From assembly GCA_030682255.1 (NCBI GenBank), contig JAUXOK010000023.1, positions 1 through 64,000 of the forward strand: a stretch of 64,000 nucleotides of DNA, in the 5' to 3' direction. Made by a program: the position numbers and the translations under genes. The notes beneath the pieces were generated by a model, which worked only from the letters and a program-made list of their open reading frames with translations, was not told where the DNA came from and searched no databases. Positions 17,940 through 25,604 of this stretch are shown in pieces; position 1 is the stretch's first letter; every line of letters starts with the position of its first letter. The DNA comes from Bacteroidota bacterium (GTDB lineage: Bacteria; Bacteroidota; Bacteroidia; NS11-12g; UBA955).

Positions 17940-19167
17940 ATCAGAAAAAACGTGTATTCTCTTCACCAATTCATTTCCATACGGACATGATGAAAATTTT
18001 ATTGAAAAAGAAGTGCCTTTTTTGTCAAAGTATTTTGAAAAGGTCGAAATTTATTCTCTAAATACAAGCCATGAAACGCCCAAAGTGCTTCCTTCAAATG
18101 TTAGCATGATAAGTTGGCAAGCGTCATTTAAATTTAGTTCAAGGCAATTGATTATTAAACATTGGATATTATTAATCAAAGTTTTTTATCAAGAATTTAA
18201 ACATCAACCCAAACATACTTTGAGCAGTTTTAGAGGATTGCTTTCAGATTTTCTGCATCAAATTAGAAGAGCAGAAAGTATGATTAATGCACTCAAAAAG
18301 TATGATATTAGTTCCTTGGTTTTATACAGTTATTGGATGGACAGATGGGCAAGCGTTTTATCAATCGTTAAACATTATCATCCACAATTTGATTTTATAA
18401 GCAGAGCTCATGCTTTTGATTTGTATGAAGAAGACAATAGAAATGCTTATATCAAATTTAGAAAATTTCAATTTCAAAACATCAAACATGTGTATACTGT
18501 CTCTCATCATGGAGAAGACTATTTGAAATTAAAATATCCTCAATGGGGTTCTAAAATATCAACGGCTTATTTAGGCGTAATTCAACATGATTTTGTCAAT
18601 GCCATGCCTGATGATAAAGAATTAAAGATTGTTTCATGTGGTAGTGTTCAAGATAGAAAAAGAATCAAAGAAATACCACAAATATTGAGTCAATTGAACA
18701 CACCTTTTCATTGGATACATTTTGGTGATGGCGGTGAAATGGATTTGTTAATATCAAATATTAAAAAACATCAAATAGAGGATAAAGTTACATTGATGGG
18801 TCATGTTCAAAACGATGTTTTTTTATCCTATCTAAAAAATGAACCTGTTTCTTTCTTTCTAAGTTTAAGTAGAAATGAAGGTTTGCCCTACACCATGATG
18901 GAAGCCATCAGTTTTGGCATTCCAATAATTGCAACAGATGCCATGGGGTGTAGAGAAATTTGCACAGTTCAAACAGGAATTTTATTACCTTTAAATGATG
19001 ATTCTAAATCAGTTTCACAAGCAATTGAAAAGTTTGCTCAATCAACATTGAATACCGAAGCTTTTCGTACAGGAGTCAAAAACTTTTGGAAAGAGAATTT
19101 TGAGGCAGAAAACAACAATTTTAAATTTTATAAAAAGATTGAGAATACAGTGACTCCATCAACGTAA
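17932..19167 (+). CDS. GT4 family glycosyltransferase with an altered C-terminus
   Basis: A 411-residue GT-B glycosyltransferase. The C-terminal half has the GT4 hallmarks: SCGSVQDRKR near residue 236, LSRNEGLPYTMMEAISFGIPII near residue 310 (shown in part) with the E-x(7)-E pair, and ATDAMGCREI. It starts at GTG 17932, overlapping the upstream gene by 8 bp. The last 11 residues or so lie beyond a 19-bp direct repeat (19114-19132) that recurs at 22018-22036. The tail therefore seems to have been replaced when the hipBA island inserted; the original tail remains as a fragment at 22000-22050. Confidence 0.8.
   Translation: MSKSEKTCILFTNSFPYGHDENFIEKEVPFLSKYFEKVEIYSLNTSHETPKVLPSNVSMISWQASFKFSSRQLIIKHWILLIKVFYQEFKHQPKHTLSSFRGLLSDFLHQIRRAESMINALKKYDISSLVLYSYWMDRWASVLSIVKHYHPQFDFISRAHAFDLYEEDNRNAYIKFRKFQFQNIKHVYTVSHHGEDYLKLKYPQWGSKISTAYLGVIQHDFVNAMPDDKELKIVSCGSVQDRKRIKEIPQILSQLNTPFHWIHFGDGGEMDLLISNIKKHQIEDKVTLMGHVQNDVFLSYLKNEPVSFFLSLSRNEGLPYTMMEAISFGIPIIATDAMGCREICTVQTGILLPLNDDSKSVSQAIEKFAQSTLNTEAFRTGVKNFWKENFEAENNNFKFYKKIENTVTPST
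19114..19132 (+). repeat. 19-bp direct repeat, left copy, edge of the hipBA island
   Basis: AACAATTTTAAATTTTATA occurs here in the C-terminal codons of the GT4 gene and again at 22018-22036 in the same reading phase (NNFKFY). The two copies bracket about 2.9 kb holding hipBA, pseudogene fragments and MITE-like copies. Confidence 0.8.
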
Positions 19168-19195
19168 TTCATTGGAAAATAAACGAAAATTTTAT

Positions 19196-19216
19196 TTGTT
19201 CACGCTAAGCTCGCAA
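19196..19216. repeat. Family D half-palindrome
   Basis: TTCACGCTAAGCTCGCAAAG is the reverse complement of the CTTTGCG...CTTAGCGTGAA type arm also seen near 9388-9427 and 39763-39810. It adjoins the left MITE-like copy. Apart from this arm, the MITE-like copy and the hipB promoter I see no gene in 19168-19518. Confidence 0.45.
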
Positions 19217-19221
19217 AGTAA

Positions 19222-19352
19222 TACCATTTATAAATTAAAAACAGTCCATAAACCTTTTTGGTAAATGCCGACATAACAAATAAATAGTTCATACATGCGA
19301 AGCAATCCCGAATGTTTTAAATTCGGGAGGACTATATTATTTGTATATTCGG
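19222..19352 (+). mobile_element. MITE-like element, left copy, carrying an internal hairpin
   Basis: A 131-bp non-coding element running from TACCATTTATAAAT to GTATATTCGG. Its reverse complement matches the right copy at 21667-21779 with about six mismatches over about 107 aligned bases. Its ends form an imperfect terminal inverted repeat (ATNCC...TATA...AAAT). Unlike the right copy it contains a perfect 8-bp stem hairpin, TCCCGAAT...ATTCGGGA (19306-19328). The flanking 5-mers AGTAA and TATAA match only partly, so a target duplication is not clear. No transposase is encoded. Confidence 0.75.
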
Positions 19353-19466
19353 TATAAAACTCCCATTGCGCCCACCCGAAACACTCGCAAGCGTGAAGTC
19401 GTCTCAGTTATCCTGAGCCCAATACTAATATCTATCGAATAAATTTAGAAGTCAAGATTATAAATA

Positions 19467-19486
19467 ATGTTAAATATATTTAACAT
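19467..19486. promoter_or_regulatory. 20-bp perfect palindrome, likely HipB operator
   Basis: ATGTTAAATATATTTAACAT is its own reverse complement. Its centre lies 17 bp upstream of the -7 box of hipB, so it covers the -33 region. HipB-type antitoxins repress their own operon by binding such palindromes. Confidence 0.7.
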
Positions 19487-19492
19487 AAATAT

Positions 19493-19500
19493 TATATTTG
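19493..19500 (+). promoter_or_regulatory. hipBA promoter, -7 box TATATTTG
   Basis: It matches the Bacteroidota -7 consensus TAnnTTTG and lies 18 bp before the hipB ATG, giving a leader of roughly a dozen bases. The -33 region is occupied by the palindrome at 19467-19486, consistent with autorepression. Confidence 0.65.
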
Positions 19501-19518
19501 CTCAGTATAATTTACATT

Positions 19519-19851
19519 ATGAACAATAAAGAGGCTGCTATACTACCTAAATTGAGGCGTATTTTAGAAGGTTTGGGAGAAAATATTAAGTATGCTAGGT
19601 TGAGAAGAAAATACAATGCTGAACAGGTTTCAGAAAGAGCGAATATCAGCCGCAATACCCTTTGGCAAATTGAAAAGGGTTCACCCTCTGTTTCTATGGG
19701 GGCTTATGCTCAGGTGCTTTTTGTACTTGGGCTTGAAAAGGATATAGAATTATTGGGTAAAGATGATGTGTTGGGTAGAAAACTGCAAGATGCTGAACTA
19801 AAAGTTTCTGAAAGAGCACCCAAACAGAAGAAAAAATCAAACAATGACTAA
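19519..19851 (+). CDS. hipB: HipB-like antitoxin, XRE family HTH
   Basis: A 110-residue protein with an XRE helix-turn-helix at about residues 20-75 (LRRKYNAEQVSERANISRN is the core) and a basic, lysine-rich tail. It overlaps the HipA-like kinase gene by 8 bp, the normal HipBA arrangement. HipB binds DNA as a dimer, represses the operon and sequesters HipA. ATG 19519 is chosen because the -7 box lies just upstream; the in-frame TTG at 19498 overlaps that box. The module lies within a polysaccharide locus, between inverted MITE-like copies, and looks acquired. Confidence 0.85.
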   Translation: MNNKEAAILPKLRRILEGLGENIKYARLRRKYNAEQVSERANISRNTLWQIEKGSPSVSMGAYAQVLFVLGLEKDIELLGKDDVLGRKLQDAELKVSERAPKQKKKSNND

Positions 19852-21106
19852 GCATGACGGAAAACATATTTGGGTATATGCAGAATGGGCAGAGCTTGGA
19901 TCTGCAACTTTAATGGGTGAGCTAACTACTACTGTAGTAAGGGGCAAAGAGATTTTCGCTTTTGAATACGATGAAGAATGGCTGAGTAAATACAGCACAA
20001 TGTATCTTGATCCTGATTTGGCTTTATATAAAGGCAGACAGTATTTACAAGATGATAAAAATAACTTTGGAATGTTTTTAGATTCTTCACCTGATCGATG
20101 GGGAAGGGTATTAATGAAAAGGAGAGAAGCGCTTTTAGCTAAATCAGAAAATAGAAAAGAACAAACCCTCTTTGAAAGTGATTTTTTATTGGGAGTTTAT
20201 GACCCATACAGAATGGGAGCATTGCGTTTTTCATTAATCAAAGGGGGAGAGTTTTTGAATAATGACAAACGATTAGCTGCACCCCCGTGGGCCTCTATCA
20301 GAGAATTAGAGTATGCTAGCTTGCAGGTAGAAGACGAGAATATGAACGAAGAAGATAGTTTGAAATGGCTAAACATGTTGATTGCGCCTGGTTCTTCACT
20401 TGGGGGTGCGCGACCCAAGGCAGGAGTATTAGACGAGAAAGGGCAACTATGGATCGCAAAATTTCCTAGTATAAATGATGAAAAAGATATAGGAGCTTGG
20501 GAATTGCTGCTGCATCAACTGGCAAAAAAAGCAGGGATTATGGTATCTAATGCTTTTGCACAGAAGTATTCAGGCACACATCATACCTTTTTGACCAAAC
20601 GATTTGATAGAACCGAAACAAAACAAAGAGTACATTTTGCAAGTGCTATGACTTTGTTAGGCTATAAAGACGGTACTGATTATACCGCAGGAGGCAGTTA
20701 TTTGGAAATAGCCGAGTTTATTCAAAGATATGGTGCTTATGTAGAACAAGATTTAAGTGAATTATGGAGAAGAATAGTTTTTAATATTTGTGTGAGCAAT
20801 ACAGATGATCATTTCAGAAATCATGGTTTTTTGCTTACTGAAAAAGGTTGGAAACTTTCCCCTGCTTATGATATGAATCCTGTTGAATCAGGAAGTGGGC
20901 TTACACTCAATATATCTGAAACAGATAATTCATTAAATACTGAATTAGCCCTTGAAACAGCAAAGTATTATCGTCTAACAAAAGCAAAAGCGGAAGATAT
21001 TTTAACAGAAGTTAAAACAGCTGTAAAGGAATGGAGAGAAATGGCAAATCAAGCGGGAATACCTCGTCAACAAATTATGAGTATGGAATCTGCGTTCAAT
21101 TGTTAG
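19844..21106 (+). CDS. hipA: HipA-like serine/threonine kinase toxin
   Basis: A 420-residue full-length HipA-family kinase. The N-subdomain spans about residues 1-110, and a GSSLGGARPKAG loop near residue 184 corresponds to the autophosphorylated P-loop of HipA. The kinase core follows: LTKRFDR near residue 246, the catalytic loop NTDDHFRNHGF near residue 321 with catalytic and metal-binding aspartates, and PAYDMNP near residue 344. In characterised HipA the target is glutamyl-tRNA synthetase, causing growth arrest; the target here is unknown. All key motifs are present, so the toxin is probably active and kept in check by HipB. Confidence 0.88.
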   Translation: MTKHDGKHIWVYAEWAELGSATLMGELTTTVVRGKEIFAFEYDEEWLSKYSTMYLDPDLALYKGRQYLQDDKNNFGMFLDSSPDRWGRVLMKRREALLAKSENRKEQTLFESDFLLGVYDPYRMGALRFSLIKGGEFLNNDKRLAAPPWASIRELEYASLQVEDENMNEEDSLKWLNMLIAPGSSLGGARPKAGVLDEKGQLWIAKFPSINDEKDIGAWELLLHQLAKKAGIMVSNAFAQKYSGTHHTFLTKRFDRTETKQRVHFASAMTLLGYKDGTDYTAGGSYLEIAEFIQRYGAYVEQDLSELWRRIVFNICVSNTDDHFRNHGFLLTEKGWKLSPAYDMNPVESGSGLTLNISETDNSLNTELALETAKYYRLTKAKAEDILTEVKTAVKEWREMANQAGIPRQQIMSMESAFNC

Positions 21107-21160
21107 AAGAAAACATCTATGTCATCTTGAGTAACATATTTGATTTGCTAATTAATTTAA

Positions 21161-21532
21161 ATACCCAGAAGCAAAGAAATCATGCGTATTTTCAGAGACA
21201 TGGAATTAGTTGAACAGCTCGGATCCGGAGTGCCTAGAATACTTCAAAGTTATGGAGAGGACTGTTTTGTCTTTTCAGATAACTTTATCAGAATGGTTTT
21301 TCCTGCATTGGAAAATGCTTTTATTATTCCTAATCTTGTTGGCGGTTTAAGTGGCGGTGTAAAGTTGTTGTTGAATTATATTGAGAAGAATCCCGTAGTC
21401 AAAGCATCAAAGCTTAGTCAGGAGTTTGATTTGCCACAAAGAACAGTAGAAAGATGGCTTAAAAAACTTAAGGAAGAAAAAAAGATTGAATACAAAGGCT
21501 CCGCTAAAACAGGCGGTTACTGGCTAGTGTAA
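21161..21532 (+). pseudogene. C-terminal remnant of an AlbA_2/RecG-like ATP-binding regulator, fragment 1
   Basis: A reading frame that is open after a stop at 21158 encodes IPRSKEIMRIFRD...VEQLGSGVPRIL, the end of the GHKL ATPase domain of AlbA_2 or RecG-like regulators, followed by a winged helix (about 21390-21530) ending GSAKTGGYW. The DNA-binding and most of the ATPase domain are missing, so it is a truncated relic. A short protein could still start at ATG 21182. It follows hipA by about 55 bp. Confidence 0.75.
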
Positions 21533-21540
21533 CTCAACCC

Positions 21541-21946
21541 AAAATAAGATTTAGTTTTTCTGATAATTATATCAAAATATGCTTTCCCATAGTATAGGCC
21601 GAAACTTTGGGAAAGACTTTGGTTTAAACTGTGGGAAAGACTGTAATCGATGTATTAGAACTAATACCGAATATACAAATAATATAGTCCATTTTATGCT
21701 TCGCATATATGAACTATTTATTTGTTATGTCGGTATTTACCAAAAAGGTTTTTGGATTGTTTTTTATTTATAAATGGCATAATAAAAAATAATCCTAAGA
21801 TTACAATCGAAACTTTAGCAAATGAATTGTTATTATCTGTAAGAGGAGTAGAATATCATATTAGGAAACTCAAAGGAGATAAAATTATTGTTAGAAAAGG
21901 TGGACGTAAAGATGGATACTGGGAAATTAAGGAGAATGAACGCTAA
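21541..21946 (+). pseudogene. AlbA_2/RecG-like regulator fragment 2, split by a MITE-like insertion
   Basis: A second C-terminal relic of the same family. The frame reads SFSDNYIKICFP, then stop codons at 21595 and 21625 within a degenerate ETLGKT-type repeat, then KTVIDVLEL. It is interrupted by the element 21667-21779. Removing the element and one TAATA copy joins VLEL to IKNNPKITIETL in frame, continuing through a winged helix (RGVEYHIRKLK) to a stop at 21944. It is paralogous to fragment 1 and dead. Confidence 0.8.
21667..21779 (-). mobile_element. MITE-like element, right copy, with 5-bp target duplication
   Basis: A 113-bp non-coding element from CCGAATATAC to AAATGGCA. TAATA lies directly on both sides (21662-21666 and 21780-21784). 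Excising the element and one TAATA restores the reading frame of the host pseudogene, which fixes the element boundaries. It is in inverted orientation relative to the copy at 19222-19352. Confidence 0.85.
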
Positions 21947-21999
21947 ACAAGACAATTATAGTCGTTTTTGATTTTGCCTTATGATTAGGCTGAATCACT

Positions 22000-22050
22000 T
22001 TTTTGGAGTTGAAAAAAAACAATTTTAAATTTTATAGAAGCATATTATGA
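22000..22050 (+). pseudogene. Detached C-terminal tail of the upstream GT4 gene
   Basis: The frame reads FLELKKNNFKFYRSIL and stops at TGA 22048-22050, overlapping the next ATG as ATGA, which is typical translational coupling. It matches the tail of the GT4 protein ending at 19167 (EAENNNFKFYKKI) and shares a 19-bp identical stretch. I read it as the original end of that gene, displaced by the hipBA island. Confidence 0.6.
22018..22036 (+). repeat. 19-bp direct repeat, right copy, edge of the hipBA island
   Basis: Identical to 19114-19132 and in the same codon phase; upstream of it the similarity decays to about two thirds over 18 bp. Confidence 0.8.
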
Positions 22051-22691
22051 TATCAATAATTATAACCACTTACAATTATGGTAAGTATTTAGAAAGAGCC
22101 ATAAGGTCATGTATGGAGCAGTCTATGTCCAAAAAAGAATTTGAAATATTGGTTATTGATGATGCTAGCACAGACTACACATCAGATATTTTGAAAAATT
22201 ATCAAGATGAAATTATTGCTTATAGTTTTGAAGAAAACAAAGGCTTGTCTTATGCTAGAAATTTTGGTATAAAAAAAGCAAAAGGTCAGTTTGTTGTATT
22301 TTTAGATGCAGATGATTATATACATAGAGATTTATTGTTAATTGAGTCACGTTTTCTATTAGAGAATAATTTATTAGACGCTGTTTCATGTGATTACTTT
22401 TTGGTTGATGAACGGGGTGAGAGAATTAGGCACGTTAATGCAGAAATTGAACCAATAGCTTGTGGTATTATGTTTCGCAAAGATTTACTATATGATATCA
22501 ACATGTATGATGAAAAGTTTTTAGCTAGAGAAGAAGAAGACTTAAGAAAAAGATTTTTATCAAAGTACAATATTTATAACTTGATAATACCTTTATACAG
22601 ATATAGAAGGCATAATGAAAATCTTACAAATAACTTAGAACTGATGAATGAGTTTAAAAACAGACTTGATAATAAACATCAAAATGAATAA
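22047..22691 (+). CDS. GT2 family glycosyltransferase
   Basis: A 214-residue GT-A enzyme with TTYNYGKYLERAIRS, VIDDASTDYT near residue 38 and FLDADDY near residue 86 (DxD-type metal site). No membrane anchor is seen. It is shorter than most GT2 enzymes, but the N-terminal catalytic core is complete. It opens the nonulosonic-sugar module and overlaps the next gene by 8 bp. Its ATG overlaps the stop of the displaced GT4 tail, so it was formerly coupled to that gene. Confidence 0.8.
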   Translation: MISIIITTYNYGKYLERAIRSCMEQSMSKKEFEILVIDDASTDYTSDILKNYQDEIIAYSFEENKGLSYARNFGIKKAKGQFVVFLDADDYIHRDLLLIESRFLLENNLLDAVSCDYFLVDERGERIRHVNAEIEPIACGIMFRKDLLYDINMYDEKFLAREEEDLRKRFLSKYNIYNLIIPLYRYRRHNENLTNNLELMNEFKNRLDNKHQNE

Positions 22692-23457
22692 AATCATAAA
22701 AAAAATATGTGTCATTCAAGCTCGAATGGGGTCACAAAGACTTCCTGGAAAAGTATTAAAAAAAATAAACCAAAAAACTTTAATTGAAACATTAATAAAT
22801 AGAATTCAACATTCAAAAATAGATAAATTATTAGTAGCTACTACAAATAATATAGAAGATGATGTGTTATGTGAATTTTTAAAAAGTAAAAATATTAGTT
22901 ACTTTAGAGGGTCTGATTGGGATGTTTTAGATAGATTTTATAATGCAGTAAATGATTTCAATTTGAATCCTGATGACTTAATTATTAGAATTTGTTCAGA
23001 CAATCCTTTGCATCATTATGATGTAGTAAATTTTGCTATAAATCAATGTGTCGTTAATGACTATGATTATTTTTCTAATTCAAATCTTGAACCTGATTTT
23101 TTAGAAGATGGCATTGATTCTGAGGTTTTTAAATATTCAACATTAGAGAAAGCATGGAAAGAAGCTGAATTACTTTCTGAAAGAGAACATGTATGTCCAT
23201 ATATGAAAAAAACAGAGCTATTTAAATGTGGTTGGTTGAAATATAATCAGAATTATAATTTCAAGTTGTCGGTAGACACAAAAGAAGACTTACTTCTAGT
23301 AAAAAAAATAATAAAAAAATTCGGAGAAGATATTAATATTGCAGAATTAGTTAATGTTCTAAAAACCAATCCAGAATTATTAAAGATCAATAAGAATAGT
23401 ATTATTAATTCAGGCTACCACAAATCATTAAAAGAAGATAAGTATATTGAAAAATGA
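22684..23457 (+). CDS. SpsF/NeuA-like cytidylyltransferase
   Basis: A 257-residue protein with the cytidylyltransferase start VIQARMGSQRLPGKVL, the RGSDWDVLDRFY segment near residue 79 and RICSDNPL near residue 101. It belongs to the SpsF group, relatives of CMP-sialic acid synthetases (NeuA) and KdsB. It probably activates the product of the downstream NeuB-like synthase as a CMP sugar. ATG 22684 is preferred because the longer frame from 22648 lies wholly inside the preceding gene. It overlaps the aminotransferase gene by 4 bp. Confidence 0.8.
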   Translation: MNKIIKKICVIQARMGSQRLPGKVLKKINQKTLIETLINRIQHSKIDKLLVATTNNIEDDVLCEFLKSKNISYFRGSDWDVLDRFYNAVNDFNLNPDDLIIRICSDNPLHHYDVVNFAINQCVVNDYDYFSNSNLEPDFLEDGIDSEVFKYSTLEKAWKEAELLSEREHVCPYMKKTELFKCGWLKYNQNYNFKLSVDTKEDLLLVKKIIKKFGEDINIAELVNVLKTNPELLKINKNSIINSGYHKSLKEDKYIEK

Positions 23458-24773
23458 TATCGAATTACAAAAATTCAGATGAGTACAGAAGAGTAATACA
23501 CTCATTAATTCCTGGTGGAGCTCACACTTATTCCAAAGGAGACGATCAGTTTCCAATACTTTCACCTGCAGCAATAGCTTATGGAAAGGGAGCTTATTGT
23601 TGGGATATAGATGGCAATAAATTTTTAGATACAACTATGGGTTTAACTTCTGTTAGTCTTGGTCATGCTTATGAACCAGTAATAGAAAGAGTTAAAATGG
23701 AACTTGAAAAGGGAGTAAACTTTACAAGACCTTCAATAATAGAAAAGGTAATGGCAGAAAAATTTTTATCATTAGTGCCTCAACACGATATGATTAAGTT
23801 TGCAAAGAATGGATCAACAGCAACAACTGCAGCTGTTAAATTAGCAAGAGCCTATACTGGAAGAAAAATAGTTGCAAGGCCAATAGACCACCCTTTTTAT
23901 TCTTATGATGATTGGTTTATTGGATCAACAGATTGTGATTTTGGTATTACAGATGAAACTAAACAACTTACAGTTACTTACAAATCAGATTCTATTGAAG
24001 AAATTAGTAATTTATTTCAAAAATATCCTAATCAAATAGCATGTATTATTTCGGAACCAGAAAAATGGAATGAGCTAGAACCAGATTTTTATAATAAAGC
24101 TATTGAAATTGCACATAAAAATGGGGCATTATGGATAATGGATGAAATGATTACTGGTTTTAAAACAGATTTTCCTGGTTCAATAAAAAAATTTAATGCA
24201 CAACCCGATATGGCAACATGGGGTAAAGGCATTGCCAATGGTTTTTCATTTTGTGCGTTAACTGGCAAGAAAGAAATCATGGAGTATGGAGGAATTAAAA
24301 GATTTGGTGAAAGAAAATTATTTTTAGTTTCTACAACACATGGTGGTGAAACACATTCAATTGCTGCTGGTTTAGCTACAATTGATGTTTTTGAAAACTT
24401 TCCTGTAATAGCTCATAATCATAGTATTGGAGATTATTTTATAACAGGTGTTAGTAATATACTTGAAAAGAAAAGACTAAGTGATTATTTTACCTTAACT
24501 GGATTTAATTGGAGTGTAGGTCTTATTGTTAAAAATATTAATAAAGAACCATGTTTTTATTACCGAACATTATTTATGCAAGAAATGATAAAAAGGGGAA
24601 TTTTATATCAAGGAATATTATCACCTTGTTTTTCACATTCTTTTCAAGACATTGATTTGATGTTAAATGCTTTTGAAGAAAGTTGTGATGTTTTTATTAA
24701 AGCATTAGAAGAAGGATATGAAAAATATCTTATTGGAGAATCTATAAAACCAGTATTTAGAAAATTTAATTAA
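23454..24773 (+). CDS. Class III aminotransferase (glutamate-1-semialdehyde aminomutase-like)
   Basis: A 439-residue PLP enzyme of fold type I. It shows IPGGAHTYSKGDDQF near residue 20, the KFAKNGSTATTAAVKLAR phosphate-binding segment near residue 113, the WIMDEMITGF aspartate near residue 227 and the lysine in TWGKGIANGF near residue 257. It is not likely to serve haem synthesis: it sits between SpsF and SDR genes in a sugar operon, where GSA-like enzymes act as sugar aminotransferases or aminomutases. The exact substrate is unknown. Confidence 0.8.
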   Translation: MISNYKNSDEYRRVIHSLIPGGAHTYSKGDDQFPILSPAAIAYGKGAYCWDIDGNKFLDTTMGLTSVSLGHAYEPVIERVKMELEKGVNFTRPSIIEKVMAEKFLSLVPQHDMIKFAKNGSTATTAAVKLARAYTGRKIVARPIDHPFYSYDDWFIGSTDCDFGITDETKQLTVTYKSDSIEEISNLFQKYPNQIACIISEPEKWNELEPDFYNKAIEIAHKNGALWIMDEMITGFKTDFPGSIKKFNAQPDMATWGKGIANGFSFCALTGKKEIMEYGGIKRFGERKLFLVSTTHGGETHSIAAGLATIDVFENFPVIAHNHSIGDYFITGVSNILEKKRLSDYFTLTGFNWSVGLIVKNINKEPCFYYRTLFMQEMIKRGILYQGILSPCFSHSFQDIDLMLNAFEESCDVFIKALEEGYEKYLIGESIKPVFRKFN

Positions 24774-24777
24774 TATT

Positions 24778-25599
24778 ATGATTAAAACAACAGACCCAAG
24801 TACAATAAACTTTAAAGATAAATTTTCTTTAGATGATAAGGTGATTATTATAACAGGAGCGTGTGGACTTGTTGGTAGATCATTTGTAGAAGCTTGTTTG
24901 CAATTTGGCGCAAATTTGATAATTGCAGATATTGAAATATCCCAACCTTTAAATGTTGCAAAAGCATTTCAGAGTAGATATCCAAATCAAAAAGTAAAAG
25001 GATTTGAGTTAGATGTTGAATCAAAATCTAGTGTATTAAAATTAAAAGACTTTGCGATAAATGAATTTATTAAAATAGATGGGTTGGTTAATGCGCATCA
25101 AAACAAATCGCATCTAATTTTTGAACCATTTGAAGACGTAAGTGAGGATAACTGGGATAAAGTAATAAATGTAAACTTAAAAGGCACTTTCCTAACATGC
25201 CAGATAATTGGAAGTTATATGGCTTCAAACAACAAAGGAGCTATAGTAAACATGCCAAGTACATATTCTGTTGTGGCTCCTAATCAAAACTTATATAAAG
25301 GCACTAGCTTAGGTTGTCCTGCTGCTTATTCTGCTTCAAAGGGTGGTATAGATGCTTTAAGTAGATATTTGGCAAGTTATTGGGCCGCAAACAACGTTAG
25401 GGTGAATATGATTACACCCCATGGTGTATGGAATAACCATGAAGAAAAATTTGAAGCAAATTTTTCTGAGTTTAGCCCTATGAAGAGAATGAGTTTCAAT
25501 CACGAAGTTGCCCCTGCATTGATTTATCTACTTTCAGATGCTTCTTCTTATGTTACCGGAGATAATTTATTAGTTGAGGGTGGATGGACAGTATGGTAA
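24778..25599 (+). CDS. SDR family oxidoreductase (PtmA-like)
   Basis: A 273-residue short-chain dehydrogenase. The NAD(P)-binding TGACGLVG motif is near residue 26, NVNLKGTFLTCQ near residue 130, the catalytic S/Y/K set includes YSASKGG near residue 182, and the C-terminus has VEGGWTVW. SDRs of this type accompany SpsF and NeuB genes in flagellar or capsular nonulosonic clusters (for example PtmA in Campylobacter), where they take part in making the precursor sugar. It is 4 bp downstream of the aminotransferase gene. Confidence 0.82.
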   Translation: MIKTTDPSTINFKDKFSLDDKVIIITGACGLVGRSFVEACLQFGANLIIADIEISQPLNVAKAFQSRYPNQKVKGFELDVESKSSVLKLKDFAINEFIKIDGLVNAHQNKSHLIFEPFEDVSEDNWDKVINVNLKGTFLTCQIIGSYMASNNKGAIVNMPSTYSVVAPNQNLYKGTSLGCPAAYSASKGGIDALSRYLASYWAANNVRVNMITPHGVWNNHEEKFEANFSEFSPMKRMSFNHEVAPALIYLLSDASSYVTGDNLLVEGGWTVW

Positions 25600-25604
25600 A
25601 AATT

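Noticed and set aside
21182-21532. Independent winged-helix regulator gene
   Set aside because: The coding homology begins upstream of the ATG and matches only the C-terminus of a larger family, so it is better read as a truncated relic.
19222-21779. Composite transposon formed by the two inverted MITE-like copies
   Set aside because: The outer flanks lack a common target duplication, and the right copy has its own TAATA duplication, so the copies inserted separately.
23454-24773. Haem biosynthesis glutamate-1-semialdehyde aminomutase (hemL)
   Set aside because: It lies between SpsF and SDR genes in a sugar operon; the sequence is of the wider class III family.
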